Positions 25,472-34,371 of a DNA stretch of 64,000 bases are shown here, piece after piece. A program made the position numbers and the translations under genes. The stretch's first letter is position 1. Each line of letters begins with the position of its first letter. Under the pieces are notes generated by a model. It was not told the origin of the DNA, searched no databases, and saw only the letters and a list, made by a program, of their open reading frames with translations. Source of the DNA: Bacillus_I endophytica_A (GTDB lineage: Bacteria > Bacillota > Bacilli > Bacillales > Bacillaceae_H); assembly GCF_026790145.1 (NCBI RefSeq), contig NZ_JALAMS010000003.1, positions 62,001 through 126,000 on the forward strand, written 5' to 3'.

Positions 25472-26146
25472 ATGAAGAAAATACAGGCTGTTATTTTTGA
25501 CTTTGATGGCGTTATTGTGGATACTGTACCACTTTATTATAAAGCAACAAAAGTAATCGCGGATAAGTTAGGTGTTACTTTTACGTCCGAAATGAATCAG
25601 CAGCTTCAAGGAGTAAATCGGAAGCAAACCATTATGACGCTCCTAAAAGACAGTATTAAAACCTATAGTGAGCAAGAAGTCTATGAGCTAGGGGAACAGA
25701 AAAATGAAGAATATAAAAAGCTCATTCAAAACCTTGATGAAAAAGTTGTGCTTCCTGGAATTCAATTATTCCTAGGAGAGTTGAAAAAGAGGGGAGTTCC
25801 AACAGCTGTTGCGTCCTCAAGCTCCAATGCCCTATATTTAATAGAGAAGATTGGGCTTTCATCATATTTTGATCATATTGTAGATGTGACAAAAATTAAG
25901 AAAGGAAAGCCAAATCCCGAGATTTTTTTGACTGCTGCACGTCAATTACAAATTCATCCAAAAGATTGTATAGCAATAGAAGATGGACGAGCAGGACTTG
26001 AAGGTATTCAAAAAGCAAATATGTTTTCGGTTGGGGTAGGGGAGGACGAAATGATGAAAAATGCCGACCTTTATGTCGAAAAAACAGAAGATTTAACTTT
26101 TGAAAAGTTAGCAAAGAGCTACGATGCGTTCTTTCAAGCAAAATAG
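25472..26146 (+). CDS. HAD-superfamily hydrolase, beta-phosphoglucomutase-like
   Basis: 224 residues, haloacid-dehalogenase fold with a helical cap (subclass I). Motif 1 IFDFDGVIVDT with nucleophile and acid Asp, motif 2 PTAVASSSSN, motif 3 Lys in IKKGKPNPEIF, and motif 4 IAIEDGRAGLEGI. The pattern matches the beta-phosphoglucomutase/phosphatase branch, but maltose or trehalose genes are absent, so a small phosphatase is just as likely. It probably shares a transcript with gbsR (strong GGAGGGGAGAGAG ribosome site before ATG 25472), an association I do not know from B. subtilis. Confidence 0.8.
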   Translation: MKKIQAVIFDFDGVIVDTVPLYYKATKVIADKLGVTFTSEMNQQLQGVNRKQTIMTLLKDSIKTYSEQEVYELGEQKNEEYKKLIQNLDEKVVLPGIQLFLGELKKRGVPTAVASSSSNALYLIEKIGLSSYFDHIVDVTKIKKGKPNPEIFLTAARQLQIHPKDCIAIEDGRAGLEGIQKANMFSVGVGEDEMMKNADLYVEKTEDLTFEKLAKSYDAFFQAK

Positions 26147-26150
26147 TTGA

Positions 26151-26179
26151 AAAACTGCTCTAAAAATGAGCAGTTTTTT
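26151..26179 (+). terminator. Terminator after gbsR-HAD gene
   Basis: AAAACTGCTC/GAGCAGTTTT stem with loop TAAAAAT and T run. Confidence 0.88.
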
Positions 26180-26260
26180 CTTGCCAAAACAAGAAAAAAA
26201 GGCGACAATAACAGACATGATATTACATTATTTGGACAAAAAAGGATAAATGATGAACAT

Positions 26261-26325
26261 TTTGTGACTTATTTGTGACAAATTAATTATCATTTTTTGA
26301 CGACTAGTCAAAAGAAAGTTAATGT
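26261..26325 (+). promoter_or_regulatory. Probable qox promoter with tandem TTTGTGAC repeats
   Basis: Two adjacent 11-base repeats TTTGTGACTTA (26261-26271) and TTTGTGACAAA (26272-26282) lie just upstream of TTGACG (26297-26302), 17 bases, TAATGT (26320-26325). The promoter call is moderate. The rest of the 338-base gap before qoxA is AT-rich with no coding signal. Confidence 0.5.
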
Positions 26326-26484
26326 CGTAAAATATGTGGTATTGTGGATAGGTAAATAAAACGTTGTGTTTTTTTTGTCTTCTACTATATTACTCTACTC
26401 AACTTCCATAAATAGTAAGTGGGGTAGTTGAGGTTTAAAATTTTATAATATCCTTTTTTAAAACAAAGGAAAGGAGGAACATCC

Positions 26485-27420
26485 ATGAAAAAGCTTCAAA
26501 AAGTGAGTCGCAAGTGGATCTCATTGTCTGCTCTAGCTATTCTCTTTTTATTGAGTGGCTGTGATCTAAAGATGGGTGTATTAAACCCACAAGGACCAGT
26601 GGCTCAAACTCAATATGACTTAATTATGTGGTCAATTGGTTTTATGCTTATTATCATTGTGGTTGTTTTCGTTTTATTTGCTGTAGTTCTTATTAAGTAT
26701 CGTGAAAGACCAGATAATATGAATTACGAGCCACCAGAGGTACACGGAAATACATTCCTTGAAATCGTCTGGACTGGTATTCCTATTATCATCGTTATTG
26801 CACTATCTATCCCAACAGTCAAAGCTATCTTTGACTTAGAGAAACCACCACAAGCTGCAAATGCAGAAGAACAACAAGAACCGCTTGTTATCTATGCAAC
26901 ATCAGCTGACTGGAAATGGATTTTTAGTTATCCTGAACAAGGAATTGAGACGGTTAACTATGTAAACATTCCAGAAGATAGACCAGTTGAATTTAAGCTA
27001 ACATCTGCTGATTCAATGACGGCTCTATGGATTCCAGAGCTTGGTGGACAAAAATATGCAATGGCAGGTATGGAAACAACGCTTTATTTACAAGCAGATC
27101 ACGAAGGCACTTACATGGGACGTAACGCTAACTTCAATGGTGAAGGTTTCGCACAAATGGAATTCGAAGTACAATCTCAAAAACCAGAAGAATTCCAAGA
27201 GTGGGCTGATGAAGTAAAAGATACGGCTCCTAAGCTTACAGAAAAAGAGTACAACAAAGAGATCTTAAAACAGAGCGTTATGGGTCGTAAGTCTTTCTCA
27301 AACACGCATTTAGACTTTGTTGACCATGCGAAACAAGACACTTATAACAAGGCTGCAGAAGACCATGAAGGTCATGAAGAAGGCATGGACATGGAAGGTA
27401 TGGACCATAGCAGTCATTAA
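26485..27420 (+). CDS. qoxA: Cytochrome aa3 quinol oxidase subunit II
   Basis: Subunit II of the menaquinol oxidase that reduces oxygen and pumps protons. 311 residues. Lipoprotein-type N-terminus with lipobox LLSGCD (Cys about 26), two membrane helices (about 45-75 and 92-115), then the cupredoxin domain (about 130-235). The copper-A cysteines of cytochrome c oxidases are not seen, as expected for a quinol oxidase. The His/Met/Asp/Glu-rich tail (DHEGHEEGMDMEGMDHSSH) could bind metal. AAAGGAGGAAC precedes ATG 26485. First gene of qoxABCD. Confidence 0.95.
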   Translation: MKKLQKVSRKWISLSALAILFLLSGCDLKMGVLNPQGPVAQTQYDLIMWSIGFMLIIIVVVFVLFAVVLIKYRERPDNMNYEPPEVHGNTFLEIVWTGIPIIIVIALSIPTVKAIFDLEKPPQAANAEEQQEPLVIYATSADWKWIFSYPEQGIETVNYVNIPEDRPVEFKLTSADSMTALWIPELGGQKYAMAGMETTLYLQADHEGTYMGRNANFNGEGFAQMEFEVQSQKPEEFQEWADEVKDTAPKLTEKEYNKEILKQSVMGRKSFSNTHLDFVDHAKQDTYNKAAEDHEGHEEGMDMEGMDHSSH

Positions 27421-27500
27421 TCTTTAAGCTTTTCATCATGAACAGTTTCATAACGCAACATATAATTTTTGCTAATACAGCGGAAGGAGGAAGCTAAGAG

Positions 27501-29453
27501 ATGAAGCTCGATGAATTTTTCGTCACAGGTGATCCGCTAATTTATGGCGCGGACGTTTCCATCGTATTAGCCACTTTAGGTATCATCTTTGTTTTAACTT
27601 ACTTCAAGAAGTGGAAATGGCTTTGGACAGAATGGCTTACATCCGTAGATCATAAGAAAATTGGTATCATGTATATCATTGCTGCGGTGCTAATGCTTTT
27701 CCGCGGTGGAGTGGATGCCCTTTTAATGCGTGCTCAACTCACACTTCCAGAGACAGAGTTCTTAAGCTCTTCACATTACAATGAAATTTTTACAACACAC
27801 GGGACAATTATGATCCTGTTTATGGCTATGCCATTTTTAATTGGTTTAATTAACGTTGCTGTACCACTACAAATTGGTGCACGTGACGTAGCATTCCCAT
27901 TCCTGAACTCTTTTAGTTTTTGGTCATTCTTTATGGGAGCAATGCTTTTCAATATTTCCTTCGTTATCGGGGGATCACCAGATGCAGGGTGGACAGCTTA
28001 CATGCCTTTAGCAGGTAATGAACTAAGCCCAGGACCTGGTCAAAACTACTACCTGTTAGGATTACAGATTGCCGGTATCGGTACACTTGCTACAGGTATT
28101 AACTTCTTAGTTACAATCTTAAAAATGCGCGCACCAGGTATGACATTAATGAAAATGCCAATGTTCACTTGGTCAACGCTTATTACGACTATCATTATCA
28201 TCTTTGCTTTCCCTGTTTTAACAGTAGCTTTAGCACTTATGACATTTGATAGATTGTTTGATGCCAACTTCTTCAACTTGGGAGATGGCGGTATGCCTAT
28301 GCTTTGGGCTAACTTGTTCTGGGTTTGGGGACATCCTGAAGTATATATTGTTATTTTACCTGCATTCGGTATTTTCTCGGAAATCGTTTGTACGTTTGCA
28401 CGTAAAACACTATTTGGTTACAAAGCAATGGTATTCTCAATGATTGCTATTGCAGGTTTAAGTTTCCTTGTATGGGTCCATCACTTCTTTACGATGGGAG
28501 CAGGCGGAGCAGTTAACTCGTTCTTCTCTGTTTCAACGATGGCGATTGCAATCCCAACAGGGGTTAAGATATTCAACTGGTTATTTACGCTCTACAAAGG
28601 GCGCATTAAGATGACCGTTGCGATGATGTGGTCACTAGCATTTATCCCGAACTTTGTTATCGGTGGGGTAACAGGGGTTATGCTTGCAATGGCTGCAGCT
28701 GACTATCAGTATCACAATACGTATTTCCTTATTGCCCACTTCCACTACGTATTAATCGCTGGTACAGTTTTTGCTTGTTTCGCAGGTCTATATTATTGGT
28801 ATCCAAAAATGTTCGGTCATATGCTTAACGAACGTTTAGGAAAAATTAGTTTCTGGTTATTTATGATCGGATTTAACGTATGTTTCTTCCCAATGTATTT
28901 CTTAGGTCTAATGGGAATGGCACGTCGTATGTACACTTACTCAGCAGGTCTTGGCTGGACACCATTAAACGTTATTGCATCTATCGGTGCTGTTGGAATG
29001 GGTCTAGGATTCCTTGTACTTGTATATAGCATTTACTACAGTGCTCGTCATGGTGAACGCGATCTTACTGGTGATCCATGGGATGGTCGTACGCTTGAGT
29101 GGATGGTTTCTTCACCACCACCATTCTACAACTTTGCTACAACACCAAAAATGACTCGTTTAGACGAGTATTGGTATCAGAAGAAAGAAAAAGGTTTTGA
29201 AGCTGCTCGTGAAGTAAAAGAGGAAGATTTAAAACCAATTCATATGCCAAGCAACTCTGGCTTAGGTGTTATTATGTCAGTGTTCTTATTCATCGCAGGT
29301 TTCGGCCTTGTATTTGAATGGTATTGGATGGCTATTCCAGGTCTAGCAGGTATGTTAATCTGTATGGTTATTCGTTCCTTCGATTATGACGATGGCTACT
29401 ATGTCAGCGTTGAAGAAATTAAACGAACACAACGAATCGGAAAGGGGGCGTAA
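27501..29453 (+). CDS. qoxB: Cytochrome aa3 quinol oxidase subunit I
   Basis: Catalytic subunit with low-spin haem and the haem-copper centre. 650 residues, about fourteen or fifteen membrane helices. Haem and copper ligands are visible: FTTHGTIMI (haem a His), WVWGHPEVYIVILP (Cu-B His linked to Tyr, the HPEVY motif), VWVHHFFTMG (two Cu-B His), and the haem-ligand pair in IAHFHYVLI. The conserved EWMVSSPPPFYNF segment is in the C-terminal part. It is 80 bases after qoxA with GGAAGGAGGAAG before ATG 27501. Confidence 0.97.
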   Translation: MKLDEFFVTGDPLIYGADVSIVLATLGIIFVLTYFKKWKWLWTEWLTSVDHKKIGIMYIIAAVLMLFRGGVDALLMRAQLTLPETEFLSSSHYNEIFTTHGTIMILFMAMPFLIGLINVAVPLQIGARDVAFPFLNSFSFWSFFMGAMLFNISFVIGGSPDAGWTAYMPLAGNELSPGPGQNYYLLGLQIAGIGTLATGINFLVTILKMRAPGMTLMKMPMFTWSTLITTIIIIFAFPVLTVALALMTFDRLFDANFFNLGDGGMPMLWANLFWVWGHPEVYIVILPAFGIFSEIVCTFARKTLFGYKAMVFSMIAIAGLSFLVWVHHFFTMGAGGAVNSFFSVSTMAIAIPTGVKIFNWLFTLYKGRIKMTVAMMWSLAFIPNFVIGGVTGVMLAMAAADYQYHNTYFLIAHFHYVLIAGTVFACFAGLYYWYPKMFGHMLNERLGKISFWLFMIGFNVCFFPMYFLGLMGMARRMYTYSAGLGWTPLNVIASIGAVGMGLGFLVLVYSIYYSARHGERDLTGDPWDGRTLEWMVSSPPPFYNFATTPKMTRLDEYWYQKKEKGFEAAREVKEEDLKPIHMPSNSGLGVIMSVFLFIAGFGLVFEWYWMAIPGLAGMLICMVIRSFDYDDGYYVSVEEIKRTQRIGKGA

Positions 29454-29456
29454 CGC

Positions 29457-30077
29457 ATGGCAGCAGAATCTACACACGCACATGATGCTAATACGCCGCT
29501 TGAATATTCCAAAGGCGAGGACAGAATGACCATTCTTGGTTTCTGGATCTTCCTTGGAGCCGAGATCGCCCTGTTCTCAACACTATTCGCAACATATATG
29601 GTTTTACATTCTCGTCCAGCAAATGGACCAACTTCAGCTGACTTGTTTAAACCGGAAATCGTTCTTTTAATGACGTTCTTACTTTTAACAAGTAGTTTTA
29701 CAGGAAGTATGGCTATCCATTATTTAAGAGCTCAAAAGATGAAAGCAATGGTAACATGGCTTTTAATTACAATGGCTCTTGGTCTTGGATTCCTAGGCTG
29801 TGAGATTTTTGAGTTCTATGAGTATATTGGACACGAAGGTGTTTCAATTAAAACAAGTGCTTTCTTATCAGCATTCTTTGTTCTTGTTGGAACTCACGGA
29901 CTTCACGTAACGGTCGGTGTCGGCTGGTTAACGTGTATCTTGATTCAATTAAAACAGCGTGGATTTACACCAAAAACTGCTCGTAAAGTATTCATTATCG
30001 GTCTTTACTGGCACTTCTTAGATATCGTTTGGTTGTTTATCTTTACGTTAGTCTATTTATCAGGGATGGTGTTATAA
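29457..30077 (+). CDS. qoxC: Cytochrome aa3 quinol oxidase subunit III
   Basis: 206 residues, five membrane helices, subunit III fold: GFWIFLGAEIALFSTLFATY, the buried acidic residue in GCEIFEFYEY, VGTHGLHVTVGVGWL and the C-terminal YWHFLDIVWLFIFTLVYL. It begins three bases after the qoxB stop (GGAAAGGGGGCG ribosome site inside the end of qoxB), so translation is coupled. Confidence 0.97.
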   Translation: MAAESTHAHDANTPLEYSKGEDRMTILGFWIFLGAEIALFSTLFATYMVLHSRPANGPTSADLFKPEIVLLMTFLLLTSSFTGSMAIHYLRAQKMKAMVTWLLITMALGLGFLGCEIFEFYEYIGHEGVSIKTSAFLSAFFVLVGTHGLHVTVGVGWLTCILIQLKQRGFTPKTARKVFIIGLYWHFLDIVWLFIFTLVYLSGMVL

Positions 30078-30079
30078 TC

Positions 30080-30397
30080 ATGGCTGGAAAAGGATATGCA
30101 CAAGAGCATCATGATGGTTTTCCTTGGAAGCTTGTTATCGGCTTTATCCTGTCGATCGTTATTACACTGATCACCGTATGGGTAGCCTTTAGTTCAGGTT
30201 TCTCAAACACTGCTATTCTTACTGTTATGCTTATTCTTGCTTTCTTACAGGCTGGTATGCAGCTCGTGCTGTTCATGCACTTAAGAGAAGGAGAAGGTGC
30301 TATACAGGTTGGGAATATGGTGTATGCATTCTTTATCGCAATTGTAATTGTTGCAGGTTCTGTTTGGGTTATGTCATTCGGAATGCACAATCATTAA
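30080..30397 (+). CDS. qoxD: Cytochrome aa3 quinol oxidase subunit IV
   Basis: 105 residues with three membrane helices and the subunit IV signature AFLQAGMQLVLFMHLREGE. Start set at ATG 30080 (MAGKGYAQEHH), two bases after the qoxC stop; the frame is open to 30029 but that would overlap qoxC without purpose. Last gene of the operon, followed by a terminator. Confidence 0.95.
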   Translation: MAGKGYAQEHHDGFPWKLVIGFILSIVITLITVWVAFSSGFSNTAILTVMLILAFLQAGMQLVLFMHLREGEGAIQVGNMVYAFFIAIVIVAGSVWVMSFGMHNH

Positions 30398-30400
30398 TAC

Positions 30401-30436
30401 AAAAAAACCTCAGCTCATTTGAGCTGAGGTTTTTCT
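30401..30436 (+). terminator. Terminator of qoxABCD
   Basis: AAACCTCAGCTC/GAGCTGAGGTTT stem (30405-30432), loop ATTT, T run. Confidence 0.93.
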
Positions 30437-30440
30437 TTAT

Positions 30441-30477
30441 ATAAGAAAAGGATGAGGGAAATTCCCCTCATCCTTTT
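30441..30477 (-). terminator. Terminator of pdxK
   Basis: AAAAGGATGAGGG/CCCTCATCCTTTT stem (30446-30477) placed right at the pdxK stop, with a T-rich run on the minus strand. Confidence 0.8.
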
Positions 30478-31292
30478 TAAACGTTCTGCTTTTCTTTATT
30501 ACGATATGCACTGTGTTTTGTAGGTCCAATATATTCATTCAATTGGAAAGACTCACGAATTGCTTCTGTAATAAACTCTTTTGCTGTTAAAATAGCTTCT
30601 TTCACGTCTTTACCTTTAGCAAGTTCGGCCGTGATAGCAGCTGAGTACGTACATCCTGCTCCATGTGTATACGGTGTGTCAATACGCTCACCTTCAAGCA
30701 CCTCGAACGTTTTGCCATCATATAAAACGTCAACTGCTTTATCATGCTGTAGCTTTCCGCCACCTTTAATTAACACATACTGTGGTCCAAGAGCATGAAT
30801 TTTCTCAGCTGCAGCTTTCATTTCTTCTACTGTTGTAGGAGTTCCAAGGCCGCTAATTTGACCTGCTTCAAATAAATTTGGCGTCACGACTGTTGCGCGT
30901 GGAGTAAGCGTGTCCCGAAGACTTTCTGCTGTTTCAGGGTGCAGGACTTCATCTTCTCCTTTACAAACCATTACAGGATCGATAACAATGTTTTTTAAAT
31001 TATATTTATCGATTGTTTCTGCCACAAGGTTGATAATTTCAACAGAACCAAGCATGCCTGTTTTCATTGCATCAATTCCAATGCCTTCAACAGTTGTAGA
31101 AAGCTGGGCTTTTAGCGTATTAATATCTATAGGAAATACGTTATGAGACCATTTGTTTTTTGGATCCATCGTCACGATAGTTGTTAGAGCTGTCATGCCG
31201 TATACTTCACGCTCTTGGAAGGTTTTTAAATCAGCTTGTATACCTGCGCCTCCACTCGTGTCAGAACCAGCAATTGTTAATACTTTTTTCAT
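30477..31292 (-). CDS. pdxK: Pyridoxine/hydroxymethylpyrimidine kinase
   Basis: Ribokinase-fold kinase of the ThiD/PdxK group, 271 residues. TIAGSDTSGGAGIQADLKTF, DAMKTGMLGS, IDPVMVCKG, TPNLFEAG, VLIKGGGK and the catalytic THGAGCTYSAAI are present. In B. subtilis the gene at this chromosomal place (ywdB) is a pyridoxal kinase; ThiD-like activity on hydroxymethylpyrimidine is also possible, so the symbol rests on neighbourhood. Start at ATG 31292 (MKKVLTIAGSD) behind AAGGAGG; the frame continues nine codons upstream over the ribosome site. Confidence 0.87.
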   Translation of the reverse strand: MKKVLTIAGSDTSGGAGIQADLKTFQEREVYGMTALTTIVTMDPKNKWSHNVFPIDINTLKAQLSTTVEGIGIDAMKTGMLGSVEIINLVAETIDKYNLKNIVIDPVMVCKGEDEVLHPETAESLRDTLTPRATVVTPNLFEAGQISGLGTPTTVEEMKAAAEKIHALGPQYVLIKGGGKLQHDKAVDVLYDGKTFEVLEGERIDTPYTHGAGCTYSAAITAELAKGKDVKEAILTAKEFITEAIRESFQLNEYIGPTKHSAYRNKEKQNV

Positions 31293-31408
31293 AATGATAA
31301 AAAGCCTCCTTGCATCCAAGCAAAAGTTATCTTTATAGTGTGCTTCTGTATTCTATTATATCAATAAATAGGCGATTTTTCATAGAACAGGATTAATCTT
31401 CCGAGAAA

Positions 31409-31440
31409 CAAAAAAGCATGAGAGAAGTTTCTCTCATGCT
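31409..31440 (-). terminator. Terminator of ald
   Basis: AGCATGAGAGA (31415-31425)/TCTCTCATGCT (31430-31440) with a minus-strand T run, four bases past the ald stop. Confidence 0.9.
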
Positions 31441-31444
31441 GAAA

Positions 31445-32578
31445 TTATACAGAAGCAAATCCGTTTAAAAGAGCTGTTTCAACAGGTACATATGTGTAAC
31501 CAAGATCATGAGCAACAGCTTTGAATGTAATTTCACCGTTTGCTACATTGACACCAAGTTTTAATGCTTCATTTTCCGCAACTGCTTTTTGAACTCCTTT
31601 GTCAGCAATTTGCAAAGCATATGGCACGGTTACGTTTGTTAAGGCAATTGTTGAAGTTCGTGCAACAGCACCAGGCATGTTTGCTACAGCATAATGAACA
31701 ACGCCGTGTTTTTCATATGTTGGATTATCGTGTGTTGTAATATGGTCAACTGTTTCTACAATCCCGCCTTGGTCAATGGCAACATCTACAATTACAGATC
31801 CTTTTGACATTGATTTTACCATGTCTTCTGTCACAAGAGTCGGAGCTTTAGCACCTGGGATTAGAACAGCACAAATGAGTAGATCAGCCTGTGCAACAGC
31901 GCTAGCAATATTAACAGGATTTGAAATTAATGTTTGAATGTTACTTCCAAAAAGATCATCAAGCTCGCGTAAACGTTCAGGGTTAAGGTCGATAATTGTA
32001 ACATCTGCTCCTAGGCCAACTGCAATTTTAGCTGCGTTTGTTCCAACAACACCACCGCCAATAACTGTTACTTTTCCACGATTTACGCCAGGAACGCCTG
32101 ATAGTAGAATTCCTTTTCCGCCTTTAGGCTTTTCTAAAAATTGAGCACCAATTTGAGCAGCCATTCGTCCTGCAACTTCACTCATAGGTGTTAAAAGAGG
32201 AAGTTTTCCATTACTTGCAACAGTCTCATAAGCAATAGCTGTAACGCCTTTATTCTTCAATGCTTCAGCAAGGCTTGGCTCAGCTGCTAGATGAAGGTAA
32301 GTAAATAGAATAAGTCCTTTTTTAAAGTAGTCATATTCACTTGGCAGAGGTTCTTTTACTTTCATAATCATATCAGAAGTAGCCCAGACATCTTTTGCTT
32401 TTGCAATAATCTCAGCACCTGCTTGTAGGTAATCCTCATTTACAAATCCACTGCCAACGCCAGCATTTTCTTCAACTAAGACACGATGTCCATGTGCTAC
32501 AAGTTGAACGACTCCAGAAGGTGTAAGTGCTACGCGGTTTTCATTGTTTTTAATTTCTGTTGGTACTCCGATAATCAT
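31445..32578 (-). CDS. ald: Alanine dehydrogenase
   Basis: NAD-dependent oxidative deamination of L-alanine to pyruvate and ammonia; used to grow on alanine and in spore development. 377 residues, the normal length. MIIGVPTEIKNNENRVALTP, the catalytic-site LFTYLHLAAEP, the Rossmann motif VTVIGGGVVGTNAAKIAVGLGADVTIIDLNPERL, SVIVDVAIDQGG and HYAVANMPGAVARTST are all present. Start ATG 32578 with AAAGGGG upstream; 70 more codons are open upstream but run through the promoter. A perfect cre site lies 21-34 bases upstream of the ATG and adeR, its activator in B. subtilis, is next door. Confidence 0.95.
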   Translation of the reverse strand: MIIGVPTEIKNNENRVALTPSGVVQLVAHGHRVLVEENAGVGSGFVNEDYLQAGAEIIAKAKDVWATSDMIMKVKEPLPSEYDYFKKGLILFTYLHLAAEPSLAEALKNKGVTAIAYETVASNGKLPLLTPMSEVAGRMAAQIGAQFLEKPKGGKGILLSGVPGVNRGKVTVIGGGVVGTNAAKIAVGLGADVTIIDLNPERLRELDDLFGSNIQTLISNPVNIASAVAQADLLICAVLIPGAKAPTLVTEDMVKSMSKGSVIVDVAIDQGGIVETVDHITTHDNPTYEKHGVVHYAVANMPGAVARTSTIALTNVTVPYALQIADKGVQKAVAENEALKLGVNVANGEITFKAVAHDLGYTYVPVETALLNGFASV

Positions 32579-32598
32579 AATTATTATACCCCTTTCAA

Positions 32599-32612
32599 TG
32601 TAAGCGTTTTCT
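32599..32612. promoter_or_regulatory. CcpA cre site in the ald leader
   Basis: TGTAAGCGTTTTCT matches all 14 positions of TGWAARCGYTWNCW. It sits 21 bases before the ald ATG (minus strand), so CcpA would block ald transcription when preferred sugars are present. Confidence 0.8.
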
Positions 32613-32744
32613 ATATTTATATGAGAGAAACAAGCGTTCCTCTGATAATGTAGTAAGTGAATTACTATATCTATAGTATAAGCAGAATTATTGGAATCAT
32701 CTTTGTTGTATTTAGAGAAAGATTTTCTGTTCATTTGTGTAAAA

Positions 32745-33992
32745 TCACAAATGAAGACTTTCAGCATAACGTGCAAGTTTGATATCAAGGTATAAGGTAA
32801 TCTTTTGATTAGGATTTTTTAAATTGAGCTCTCCAATTTCTTGAATTCGTTTTAGACGATAATTAAGTGTATTAATATGAATGTTTAATGCTTTTGCTGC
32901 CTCATGAAGGTTCTGATCCCGATCAAGAAAAATCTCAATTGTTTCAACTAAGTTGCTTTGGTGTTTTTGATCATATGAGACAAGTTTTTCTACCGTCTGG
33001 TTTGTGAACCCATCTCTTTGTCTTTTTTCTAATAAGACATCCAAAAATTGATAAATCCCTAATGATTGATAAGTGTAAATGGACTGAGTTTCTTTTGGAA
33101 ATCGTTTTTTTATAGAAAGAACAGTAAGCGCCTCTTTGTAACTTTTTGAAATATAGTCAAGGGATTCATATATATTCCCACTGCTCGCATCAGCTAATGA
33201 AAGGTTAAATCGTTCTACGGTTTGTTTTGTGAAGTGTTCAATGAAGTTTTCACATTGCTGAAGAGGCTGTGATCGATTTTTTAATGAGATAAGTAAAATT
33301 AATTTATTAAAATCTGTTGTATATAAAGAAACTTGAACTTGCTGTGTTGTTTGAAGAAGATAAGAAAGCTTCCTTTCCATATCATCTGTGATTTCTTGGT
33401 GAAAACGAAAAACAAGCACAGAAAATAAAGTTGGGGGTGTAAGTTGCACTTGCTGAAATTGCATGTGAACATCATCTGCTTCTTTTACATGGTCTGTGAT
33501 TATCTTCCAGAAAAGCTCTTGAGATCTCTCTTCTTTTTTATTTTTGCGGATTTGTAGTTGCAATAGTTTGTTTTTTGCCGCTTTTGCCGCACTCTTTAAC
33601 AGAATGAGTTCTGAGTCTTGGAGTTTATGGTAAACTTCAAGGGCCCAAATGAAACCAAGAACTTCGTCATTTTTCCAAATGGAGATTGCTACGCGGTTGC
33701 CAAGACCAATCTCGTTAATATTCTCTACTCGAATAGGCTCTCTTGATTGTAATAGGGCAGGAATAGCTCCTTGCTTCCAAAGGTTATTAATTACTTTTTC
33801 AGGAACGCGTCGACCGATGATTGTAGAAATACGAGCAGGGTCAATCTCATCTTGATGTGTGCTGTAAGCTAAAAGTCGATGGTTCGCATCTTCAATTGTA
33901 ATAGGACACTTTAATACATCACTAATATGGTCAGCAAATTCATCTAGTGAGTCAAAATTAGATTGGAACGGATCGTGTTGTTTTATACTCAT
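32745..33992 (-). CDS. adeR: PucR-family activator of alanine dehydrogenase (AdeR-like)
   Basis: 415 residues. N-terminal GAF-like sensory region (about 10-130; LDEFADHISDVLKCPITIEDANHRLLAYS, GNRVAISIWKNDEVLGFIWALE), a central region, and the C-terminal PucR helix-turn-helix (about 350-410; NLHEAAKALNIHINTLNYRLKRI). In B. subtilis AdeR activates ald in response to L-alanine; here it lies directly upstream of ald on the same strand, which supports that identity. Ribosome site GAGGGGAAA before ATG 33992. The gap to ald is 166 bases and contains the ald promoter and cre. Confidence 0.85.
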   Translation of the reverse strand: MSIKQHDPFQSNFDSLDEFADHISDVLKCPITIEDANHRLLAYSTHQDEIDPARISTIIGRRVPEKVINNLWKQGAIPALLQSREPIRVENINEIGLGNRVAISIWKNDEVLGFIWALEVYHKLQDSELILLKSAAKAAKNKLLQLQIRKNKKEERSQELFWKIITDHVKEADDVHMQFQQVQLTPPTLFSVLVFRFHQEITDDMERKLSYLLQTTQQVQVSLYTTDFNKLILLISLKNRSQPLQQCENFIEHFTKQTVERFNLSLADASSGNIYESLDYISKSYKEALTVLSIKKRFPKETQSIYTYQSLGIYQFLDVLLEKRQRDGFTNQTVEKLVSYDQKHQSNLVETIEIFLDRDQNLHEAAKALNIHINTLNYRLKRIQEIGELNLKNPNQKITLYLDIKLARYAESLHL

Positions 33993-34140
33993 AAATTTCC
34001 CCTCATTTATCGAAGCTTTTACAAACAGTATACAAGAAAATAAAAGGTTCTGTGTAAAGAGAAATCAAAACTATGTTTTTAAGATCTATTTTTGCTAAAA
34101 AAAATAAAATAATCTTTCATATAGAGGAAGAAAAGAAGAA

Positions 34141-34190
34141 ATTTTTCTGAAAAATGTGTACAATAGAAGTATCATGGCACATGTTATAAT
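34141..34190 (+). promoter_or_regulatory. gndA upstream region: CodY-like box and extended -10
   Basis: ATTTTTCTGAAAAAT (34141-34155) is a palindrome matching 13 of 15 positions of the CodY motif AATTTTCWGAAAATT. Thirty bases on, TGTTATAAT (34182-34190) is an extended -10 box without a clear -35. A start near 34197 would leave an untranslated leader of about 175 bases before gndA; it contains several short inverted segments (for example ATCCTG at 34217 with CAGGAT at 34279), but no riboswitch class that I recognise. The whole gap from 33993 to 34371 is non-coding. Confidence 0.45.
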
Positions 34191-34371
34191 AGGCAATCTT
34201 TACAAGCTAGTTTATCCTGCTTGAAAAGTGAACTTTTATTGTGGTATGTTCAACAAAACGAAAATGTTTTAAAAGCTTCAGGATGGGCGCTTTTAAAATA
34301 ACGTTTTGCCTATGCAAAATGTGCTAGGGCAAATTCACTCTATATTTTAATTACAGAAGGGAAGAGAAAGT

